From positions 1 to 7,640 of the forward strand of contig JADGOK010000029.1 in assembly GCA_017882985.1 (NCBI GenBank): a stretch of DNA of 7,640 bases. Direction: 5' to 3'. This DNA comes from Acidimicrobiales bacterium. GTDB lineage: Bacteria; Actinomycetota; Acidimicrobiia; Acidimicrobiales; RAAP-2. Positions 1 through 5,374 of the stretch are shown here, piece after piece. Every line of letters begins with the position of its first letter. Position 1 is the first letter of the stretch. The translations under genes and the position numbers were made by a program. The notes beneath the pieces are model-generated. The model was not told the DNA's origin. It was given only the letters and a program-made list of their open reading frames with translations, and did not search any database.

Positions 1-7
1 GTCAACT

Positions 8-445
8 ATGAAAAGAATTCATACCGACGGCGCGTGCCGCGGTAACCCGGGACCGGGCGGTTGGGCGTGGGCGTGCGGGTACGAGGAGTACGCGAGTGGT
101 CGTGACGCGCACACGACGAATCAACGAATGGAAGTACGCGCGGTCATCGAGGCGCTGCGCGAGAACCCCGAAGGCCCCATCGAGATCGTCAGCGACTCGA
201 CCTACGTCGTCAAGTGTTTTCAGGACAAATGGCACGTGGGCTGGCTTCGCAGGAAGTGGAAGAACTCCCAGGGCCAACCGGTCGCCAATCGTGACCTGTG
301 GGAAGAGCTCTTCGAACTGGCGCTCAACAGCCCGCGCGCGATTACCTTTTCGTGGGTGAAGGGCCATTCGGGCGACGTAATGAACGACTTCGTCGACACC
401 CTCGCCACCGAGGCCGCGGACCTGCAACACGGTCAGCACTCGTAG
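8..445 (+). CDS. rnhA: Ribonuclease HI
   Basis: Cytoplasmic endonuclease that cuts the RNA strand of RNA-DNA hybrids (R-loops, primer remnants) using two metal ions. The 145-residue product has the usual length for single-domain bacterial RNase HI. Visible motifs: N-terminal TDGACRGNPGPGG with Asp7; TTNQRMEVRAV with Glu42; SDSTYVV with Asp63; and VKGHSGDVMNDFVD with His120 and Asp130. By spacing these match E. coli Asp10, Glu48, Asp70, His124 and Asp134, so the DEDD active site plus the flexible histidine is complete. The Trp- and Lys-rich stretch around residues 74-90 corresponds to the substrate-binding basic protrusion. The ATG at position 8 puts the first beta-strand at the normal distance from the start, but only seven bases lie upstream, so no ribosome site can be judged. 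It is separated from lpdA by 78 bases and is probably functionally unrelated to it. Confidence 0.96.
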   Translation: MKRIHTDGACRGNPGPGGWAWACGYEEYASGRDAHTTNQRMEVRAVIEALRENPEGPIEIVSDSTYVVKCFQDKWHVGWLRRKWKNSQGQPVANRDLWEELFELALNSPRAITFSWVKGHSGDVMNDFVDTLATEAADLQHGQHS

Positions 446-523
446 GTAGGCCCGCGACGGGTCGTGCGAAGAAACATTAGGATTTCTATGTTTTCTCTCG
501 TGTAGTGATGGAAGGGATAGCCC
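446..523 (+). promoter_or_regulatory. Gap before lpdA, possible promoter
   Basis: Non-coding gap between rnhA and lpdA. A short stem (449-454 pairing with 458-463, loop CGA, one G-T pair) follows the rnhA stop but has no T-run, so it is at best a weak terminator. Bases 471-505 are clearly AT-richer than the surroundings and contain two hexamers fitting TAnnnT (TAGGAT at 478, TATGTT at 487), but no convincing -35 element stands at the right distance. A promoter for the lpdA block is plausible from context; the exact boxes are not established. Confidence 0.25.
512..517 (+). promoter_or_regulatory. Ribosome binding site of lpdA
   Basis: AAGGGA lies six bases before the GTG at 524. It supports that GTG as the real start, which places the FAD-binding strand (FDVVVIGGGPGG) at the normal distance from the N-terminus. 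Confidence 0.7.
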
Positions 524-1939
524 GTGGCTAATGAGGTCCAGCAGTTCGATGTTGTCGTAATCGGCGGAGGACCCGGCGGTTACGCCGCGGCCCTCTACGG
601 AGCCGCCGCCGGTCTCAGCGTCGCGCTCGTGGAGCGCGACAAGGTGGGTGGCACCTGCTTGCACCGCGGGTGCGTTCCCGCCAAGGAGTTCTTGGAGACC
701 GCGCACGTGCGCCGCACCATCGAGCACTCGGCGGCCTTCGGCATCACCGCGAAGTCCGTGGCGGTCGACTTCGCGGTCAGCCAGGCGCGCAAGAACGAGA
801 TCGTCGACCGTCTCTACAAGGGACTGTCGGGTCTTATCAAGGGACGAAAAATCACGGTCTTCGAGGGCACCGCTCGCCTCGACGCCGACCAGACGGTCGA
901 GGTGCTCGAGGGCACCGACGCCGGTGTCGTCGCCAAAGGAAAGAACGTCATCCTCGCGGCCGGTTCGGTGCCGCGAACGCTGCCCGGCTTTGACGTCGAC
1001 GGCACGATCGTTGTCACGTCCGACGAGTTCCTCGACCTCTCGGTGCTGCCCGCGACCGCCGCGGTGATCGGTGGCGGCGCGATCGGTTGTGAGTTCGCGT
1101 CGATGCTCGCCGACATGGGCACGAAGGTGACCATCCTCGAAAGCCTTCCCACGATCCTCACCGGCTGTGACGCCGAAGTCGTGAACGTGATGCAGCGTGC
1201 GTTCAAGAAGCGCGGCATTGAGGTGCGCGCCGGCGTCACGGTGACCGGGCACACGCCCAAGAAGGGTTCGACCACGATCCTCATCGACGGTGGCGACGAC
1301 GTGAAGGTCGACATGGTCGTGCTCTCGGTCGGCCGCCGTCCCCGTACCGAGGCACTGCTCGGCGAAGGCACCAACGTCGAGATCAACGACCGGGGCTTCG
1401 TTGTCGCGGACGGCTACCAGCGCACCGCCAACCCGAACGTCTACGCGGTTGGCGACGTGGTTGCGAACACGCCCCAGCTGGCCCACGTCGGATTCGCCGA
1501 GGCGATCGTCGCGATCAAGACAATTTTGGGTGAGCCCGTCGTGCCCGTCGATTACGACCGCGTGCCCTGGGCGATCTACTCAAACCCCGAGGTCGCGTTC
1601 TGCGGGTTGACCGAAGCGGCCGCCAAGGAGAAGGGCTACGAGGTCGTCGTGAAGAAGGACCCCTTCGGTGGCAACAGTCGCGCGCAGATCATTGGTGACA
1701 CGGAGGGCGTCGTGAAGATCGTCGCCGAGAAGCGACCCGACGGCACCGCCGGACAGATCCTCGGCGTGCACATGGCCGGACCCTGGGTCACCGAGCAGCT
1801 CGGTGCGGGTTACTTCGCGGTCAACTGGGAGGCAACCGCCGAAGAGGCGGCCGCACTCATCCAACCGCACCCGTCGTTGTCCGAAACGTTCGGTGAGACG
1901 CTGCTCGCGCTCGCCGGGCGAGGACTGCACGTTGGCTGA
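524..1939 (+). CDS. lpdA: Dihydrolipoyl dehydrogenase (E3)
   Basis: FAD-dependent disulfide oxidoreductase that reoxidises the dihydrolipoyl group of E2 and passes electrons to NAD+; it is the E3 subunit of 2-oxoacid dehydrogenase complexes and can also serve glycine cleavage. The 471-residue length is typical. Seen in order: FAD-binding GGGPGG (residues 14-19); redox disulfide GGTCLHRGC with Cys45 and Cys50; NAD-binding GGGAIG (183-188) followed after its strand by Glu in TILE; second FAD motif VYAVGDV; and the C-terminal dimerisation domain with the His449-Glu454 dyad in HPSLSE. All catalytic parts are intact. The start is GTG, supported by AAGGGA six bases upstream. The last 8 bases overlap the E2 gene, which suggests coupled translation, and the neighbouring E2 and LipB-LipA genes fit a role in a lipoyl-dependent complex. 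Confidence 0.97.
   Translation: MANEVQQFDVVVIGGGPGGYAAALYGAAAGLSVALVERDKVGGTCLHRGCVPAKEFLETAHVRRTIEHSAAFGITAKSVAVDFAVSQARKNEIVDRLYKGLSGLIKGRKITVFEGTARLDADQTVEVLEGTDAGVVAKGKNVILAAGSVPRTLPGFDVDGTIVVTSDEFLDLSVLPATAAVIGGGAIGCEFASMLADMGTKVTILESLPTILTGCDAEVVNVMQRAFKKRGIEVRAGVTVTGHTPKKGSTTILIDGGDDVKVDMVVLSVGRRPRTEALLGEGTNVEINDRGFVVADGYQRTANPNVYAVGDVVANTPQLAHVGFAEAIVAIKTILGEPVVPVDYDRVPWAIYSNPEVAFCGLTEAAAKEKGYEVVVKKDPFGGNSRAQIIGDTEGVVKIVAEKRPDGTAGQILGVHMAGPWVTEQLGAGYFAVNWEATAEEAAALIQPHPSLSETFGETLLALAGRGLHVG
1920..1924 (+). promoter_or_regulatory. Ribosome binding site of the E2 gene
   Basis: GAGGA lies inside the end of lpdA, seven bases before the TTG at 1932. It decides the start of the E2 gene, because that frame is open further upstream but the added residues are arginine-rich shadow sequence unlike any lipoyl domain. 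Confidence 0.7.
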
Positions 1940-3122
1940 CGTCACGCTTCCGTCGCTGGGTGAATCGGTCACCGAAGGCATCATCACCCAGTGGTTCAAG
2001 AAGGTTGGTGACACCGTCGCGCGCGACGAACCGCTCTTCGAGGTCTCCACCGACAAGGTGGACTCCGAGATGCCGTCACCGGCCGCCGGCGTGCTGACCG
2101 AGATTCTCGCTGAAGAAGGCGACACGGTCCAGACCGGCTCGCGAGTGGCGGTGATTGACGAGAACGCTGTCGGCGCACCCGTTTCGTCAGCTCCGACAAC
2201 GAGTTCTGAGACTACAGACGCACTCCCATCGCCGCCGCCGGCACACACTGCTCCGGCGACGCTAGCGGTTGAGGAAGTCGCGGTGAATGGTGTCGTGGTC
2301 TCACCCGTCGTGCGGCGCATCCTCGCCGACGGCGGCGTCGAGCCGTCGACACTTCGCGGGTCGGGTCCCGGAGGTTCGATCACTCGACGCGACGCTGAGC
2401 GAGCCGTCGCCAACGGTCCGACTGACGAAATAGTCGTGGCGCTCTCCAACGGACGGCGCCGCATGGGTCAACACATGACGTCGTCGTTCCAGAGTACGCC
2501 GCACGGTTTTGTCGCGATCGAGATCGACGGCGCCATCTTTGACGAACTCGAAACCCTCGGCCGTTCGACGCGTGACGGTGTCGCTATCACCGACGAAATG
2601 GTGGTGAGCCTCGCGGCGGTTCGTGCACTCGGCGAATTCGAATTCCTGAACGCCACGTTCGCCGGCGACGAACTCGTTGTCCACCGAACGGTCAACCTCG
2701 GTTTCATGCGCGTCGTCGCTGACGACGGCATGTTGGTGCCCGTTGTCCACGCGGCCGCCGGACTGACCCTTCGCGCACTCGCGCGACGAGTCAGTGAACT
2801 GGGCGAACGCGTGCTGTCGCACCGCCTGACGACCGATGACTTGATGGGCGGCACGTTCACGATCATGGGTCCAGCGAGCGAGCACACGCTCTGGAGCGAG
2901 CCGATAATCATCCAACCAGAAGTCGCGGTGCTGTCGATCGGCGCGGTGCGCCAAGTCCCCGTCGTCGTGAACGTGAACGGCACGACGTCGATTGCGGTGG
3001 GTCGTCGCCTCGTGCTCGCTCTCACCTTCGACCACCGGGTCTGTGAGCCGTTCGCCGCGACGGGCTACCTCGAACGTGTGGGCGAGTTGCTCGCCGGTCT
3101 GGACCTGGAGAGCGAGCACTAA
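1932..3122 (+). CDS. Lipoyl E2 acyltransferase, odd active site
   Basis: E2 core subunit of a 2-oxoacid dehydrogenase complex (396 residues), which carries acyl groups on a lipoyl arm to coenzyme A. The TTG start gives MADVTLPSLGESVTEG, the standard start of a lipoyl domain. Domains: one lipoyl domain (about 1-78) with Lys42 in STDKVDSEMPSP as lipoylation site; an Ala/Pro/Ser/Thr-rich hinge (about 80-118); a peripheral-subunit-binding domain (about 123-157, SPVVRRILAD to GSITRRDAE) that would hold E1 or E3; a catalytic domain (about 170-396). The catalytic domain keeps His368 in FDHRV but reads CEP where relatives have a DG pair two residues on, so the usual Asp is Glu372 and the Gly is Pro373. 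In GGTFTIM, Met312 stands where E. coli SucB has a Thr. Acyl substrate cannot be assigned: sucB or dlaT are possible names. It overlaps lpdA by 8 bases, and its stop abuts the next start. Confidence 0.9.
   Translation: MADVTLPSLGESVTEGIITQWFKKVGDTVARDEPLFEVSTDKVDSEMPSPAAGVLTEILAEEGDTVQTGSRVAVIDENAVGAPVSSAPTTSSETTDALPSPPPAHTAPATLAVEEVAVNGVVVSPVVRRILADGGVEPSTLRGSGPGGSITRRDAERAVANGPTDEIVVALSNGRRRMGQHMTSSFQSTPHGFVAIEIDGAIFDELETLGRSTRDGVAITDEMVVSLAAVRALGEFEFLNATFAGDELVVHRTVNLGFMRVVADDGMLVPVVHAAAGLTLRALARRVSELGERVLSHRLTTDDLMGGTFTIMGPASEHTLWSEPIIIQPEVAVLSIGAVRQVPVVVNVNGTTSIAVGRRLVLALTFDHRVCEPFAATGYLERVGELLAGLDLESEH
3107..3112 (+). promoter_or_regulatory. Ribosome binding site of lipB-lipA
   Basis: GGAGAG lies inside the end of the E2 gene, ten bases before the ATG at 3123. 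That ATG directly follows the TAA stop (3120-3122), so terminating ribosomes could restart there. Confidence 0.55.
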
Positions 3123-4748
3123 ATGCTGCGCCGACGACACCTGGGCCGCATCAGTTTCGCCGAGGCGAACGACTTTCAGCGAGCCTTGTTGGGGTCGCCA
3201 GACGATTACGTCCTGCTTTTCGAGCATCCGCCCACCTACACCAAGGGAATCCGCACGCTCGACGAGCACTTCCTGGTGCCACCCGAGTCGCTCGACGCCG
3301 TCGTGATCGACGCGGACCGCGGTGGTGACGTGACCTACCACGCCCCCGGCCAGGTCGTCGCGTGGGCTGTGGTCACGGTGCCCGACGATCCCTCGGCGGG
3401 CAAGCTGCACGTCACTCGACTCGAAGACGCGGTCATCGTGACGGTGCGCAGTTTTGACCCCGATGGTCGCCTTGGTGTCGTTGACCGCCTCGAGGGGTAT
3501 CCCGGCGTGTGGGCGGACGTCAAGGGTCGACCCTCAAAGATCGCCGCCGTCGGCGTGCGCACCGAGCGCAACGACGCGGGTCACCGGCGGACCCTGCACG
3601 GAGTCGCGCTCAACGTCGACATCGACCTCAGTGGATTCGCCGCGATCGTGCCGTGCGGCATTCCCGACAAGCCCGTCGCTTCTCTGCAGTCGCTCGGACT
3701 CAACGTCACCTCACTCGAGGTCGAAGAACGCCTCGGGGTTGAGCTCGAGGCACGCCTGGGTGGCAACGCCAGGGTGGCGCGCGTGGACCGCAGTGCGGCT
3801 ACCACCAGTGCCGAACGGCCGTTGCTGCGGCGACTGCGAAAGGCCGGCGTCGATCCCGACGCGGGCGTGCCCCTGCACTCGCGAAAGCCGCAGTGGCTGC
3901 GCATCGAGGCGCACATGGGCAACGAGTTCCAGTCCCTGCGCACGCTCACCGAGGACCTGCGTCTCGTCACGGTCTGTGAGGAGGCGGGCTGTCCCAACAT
4001 CTTCGAGTGCTGGGCATCGGGCACGGCCACCTTCATGGTGAACGGCGAGCGCTGCACGCGCGCCTGCGGCTTCTGCCTCATCGACACGCGTAAACCACTG
4101 CCGCTCGACCCGAGCGAACCCGATCGGGTCGCCGAAGCGGTCGTTCGACTCGGTCTGCACCACGCGGTCATCACCTGCGTCGCGCGCGACGACCTCGCTG
4201 ACGGCGGGGCGGGTGCGATCGCGCGGACCGTGCGCGCGATTCGAGAGCGTGCCCCCGAGACCAACGTGGAAGTGTTGACCAGCGACTTGAAGGGCGACCC
4301 CGCGTCGTTGCAGTTGATCATCGACGCAGCCCCCGACGTCATGAACCACAACGTCGAGACGGTCGCCAGGCTCCAACGCGCGGTGCGCCCGAGCGCGGGC
4401 TACCTGCGCTCGCTGACGGTGCTGGCGCGCAGCGCGGCGGCGGGTCTCACGACGAAGTCGGGTCTGATGGTGGGACTGGGTGAGAGTGCCGACGAAGTCG
4501 AAGAGACGCTCGCCGATATGGCCGCCGTCGGCGTCTCGATCGCCACCATCGGTCAGTACCTGCGCCCCACGCAGCAGCACCTGCCGGTCGCGCGTTGGTG
4601 GGAGCCGGCGGAGTTCGTGGACCTCGCCGAGCGCGGTCGGCGCCTGGGGCTGGCGCACGTGCAGGCCTCCCCGCTCACGAGGTCGAGTTATCACGCCCGC
4701 GAGGCGCTGAGCGAGGCAACGCCCGTCGCGGCCCCGTCTCGACGCTGA
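3123..4748 (+). CDS. LipB-LipA fusion: octanoyltransferase and lipoyl synthase
   Basis: Single 541-residue chain joining both steps of endogenous lipoate assembly. Residues 1-215 are LipB, which moves octanoyl from acyl carrier protein to the target lysine: HPPTYTKG (35-42), RGGDVTYHAPGQ (66-77, His73), SKIAAVGV with Lys139, and PCGIPDKPVASL with Cys178; Lys and Cys form the acyl-transfer pair. Residues 216-253 are a linker rich in Arg, Ala and Ser. Residues 254-541 are LipA, a radical SAM enzyme inserting two sulfurs: auxiliary-cluster cysteines 285, 290 and 296 (CEEAGCPNIFEC), radical SAM cysteines 311, 315 and 318 (CTRACGFC), RDDLADGG, HNVET, and C-terminal RSSY (520-523) whose serine binds the auxiliary cluster. 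All key residues of both enzymes are present and no stop or frame change separates them. The usual arrangement is two genes. The neighbouring E2 is a likely substrate. An internal start at 3783 might also yield LipA alone. Confidence 0.93.
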   Translation: MLRRRHLGRISFAEANDFQRALLGSPDDYVLLFEHPPTYTKGIRTLDEHFLVPPESLDAVVIDADRGGDVTYHAPGQVVAWAVVTVPDDPSAGKLHVTRLEDAVIVTVRSFDPDGRLGVVDRLEGYPGVWADVKGRPSKIAAVGVRTERNDAGHRRTLHGVALNVDIDLSGFAAIVPCGIPDKPVASLQSLGLNVTSLEVEERLGVELEARLGGNARVARVDRSAATTSAERPLLRRLRKAGVDPDAGVPLHSRKPQWLRIEAHMGNEFQSLRTLTEDLRLVTVCEEAGCPNIFECWASGTATFMVNGERCTRACGFCLIDTRKPLPLDPSEPDRVAEAVVRLGLHHAVITCVARDDLADGGAGAIARTVRAIRERAPETNVEVLTSDLKGDPASLQLIIDAAPDVMNHNVETVARLQRAVRPSAGYLRSLTVLARSAAAGLTTKSGLMVGLGESADEVEETLADMAAVGVSIATIGQYLRPTQQHLPVARWWEPAEFVDLAERGRRLGLAHVQASPLTRSSYHAREALSEATPVAAPSRR

Positions 4749-4784
4749 TCAGCCCGTCGCGACCTTCGTCGGGTGGCCAGTTTT
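4745..4784 (+). terminator. Probable intrinsic terminator after lipB-lipA
   Basis: A stem-loop begins inside the lipB-lipA stop codon. Bases 4745-4756 pair with 4770-4780: CTG/CAG, one A-C mismatch, one T-G pair, CA/TG, a single bulged G at 4752, then CCCG/CGGG, with a 13-base loop. TTTT follows directly at 4781-4784. The stem is imperfect and the T-run short, so termination may be partial, but the position at the end of the block is right. The pairing was found by eye, without an energy calculation. Confidence 0.5.
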
Positions 4785-4805
4785 GCGATTGTTGTGTCGC
4801 GGTGC

Positions 4806-4834
4806 TGGACGACCAGGTGTCCATCTGGTAGAAA
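4806..4834 (+). promoter_or_regulatory. Possible promoter of the secreted-protein gene
   Basis: TGGACG at 4806 and TAGAAA at 4829 are separated by 17 bases. TG at 4826-4827, one base before the -10 hexamer, makes an extended -10. Each hexamer matches the vegetative sigma consensus at four of six positions. It would leave a leader of about 80 bases before the TTG at 4921. The rest of the 4785-4920 gap shows no gene. Confidence 0.35.
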
Positions 4835-4908
4835 GCAGTTGTTCCTCGCCGAGGAGACGTTGACAGCAAACCGTTGCCGCATCAGAGCGGTGAAGGCTCC
4901 CTAGACCT

Positions 4909-4913
4909 AGGAG
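4909..4913 (+). promoter_or_regulatory. Ribosome binding site within a small inverted repeat
   Basis: AGGAG stands seven bases before the TTG at 4921 and decides that start. It lies inside a short inverted repeat: CCTAG (4900-4904) faces CTAGG (4907-4911), and CTCC (4897-4900) can pair with GGAG (4910-4913). In RNA only the outer CTCC/GGAG pairing has a workable loop, so partial masking of the site is possible but weak. Confidence 0.6.
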
Positions 4914-4920
4914 ACCCACC

Positions 4921-5358
4921 TTGAGTACTCGAACCAGACGGATGATTACCACGTCGCGTACGGCCTTCGCCGGGACGCTCGCGGCCGCAGTAATGATGGT
5001 TTCACTGGGTGTGGCAGTGCCCACCAGCGGAGCAACGACGCTGCGCTACGCCAGTCCGAGCGCGTTCTGCACGTCGATCTACTCGTTCAAAGGGACCCCG
5101 CCGACCGGGACCAACTACAACGCGTACCCCGCGTGGGCCAAGGCCAACCTGCCGTTCTACAAGAAGTTGGCGTCGCAGGCACCCAACGCCAAGACCAAGA
5201 AAGTGCTCAACGAGTTGGTCACGATCTTGAAGTATGAGGCCAGTCAGAAGAACCTGAAGGCGCTGGGCACGTACATCGCCAAGAATCAGAAGCAGTGGAC
5301 CAACGGTTGGAAGGCCTTTGCCGGGGCCGTGCTCGCGTGCGCCAAATCGCTCGCCTAA
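4921..5358 (+). CDS. Small basic secreted protein, function unknown
   Basis: 145 residues from a TTG start supported by AGGAG. I do not recognise the family. Residues 1-38 look like a Sec signal peptide: a basic n-region (STRTRRMITTSR), a hydrophobic core (about 15-33, AFAGTLAAAVMMVSLGVAV), then PTSGA with likely cleavage after Ala38. There is no lipobox cysteine at the cleavage point, so it is probably exported as a soluble protein. The mature part (about 107 residues) has 14 Lys and 1 Arg against 2 Glu and no Asp, so it is strongly cationic. It has exactly two cysteines, Cys50 near the mature start and Cys140 near the end, which could form a disulfide closing the chain. Residues 68-145 look mostly helical, rich in Ala, Lys, Asn and Gln, with several Trp and Tyr. 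It has its own likely promoter and faces metH with a 16-base gap. Confidence 0.8.
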   Translation: MSTRTRRMITTSRTAFAGTLAAAVMMVSLGVAVPTSGATTLRYASPSAFCTSIYSFKGTPPTGTNYNAYPAWAKANLPFYKKLASQAPNAKTKKVLNELVTILKYEASQKNLKALGTYIAKNQKQWTNGWKAFAGAVLACAKSLA

Positions 5359-5374
5359 TCGGTGGCGCGTCGTT

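Noticed and set aside
2..1486. Open frame of 494 codons on the minus strand across rnhA and lpdA
   Set aside because: It lies opposite two intact, clearly recognised genes, its product is Arg/His/Asp/Val-rich with no motif, and such long antisense frames are expected from third-position GC bias.
1803..1931. Upstream extension of the E2 frame to a start at 1803
   Set aside because: The extra 43 residues are Arg/Ser/Pro-rich shadow of the lpdA C-terminus. The TTG at 1932 has a good ribosome site and gives the canonical lipoyl-domain N-terminus.
2301..4694. Long minus-strand frames (369 and 327 codons) opposite the E2 and lipB-lipA genes
   Set aside because: Same kind of shadow: low-complexity Arg/Asp/Val-rich products, no ribosome site or family signature, and fully covered by conserved plus-strand genes.
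4860..4865. Perfect TTGACA as a -35 box for the secreted-protein gene
   Set aside because: At 16 to 18 bases downstream the sequence is TCAGAG, CAGAGC or AGAGCG, none of which resembles a -10 element.
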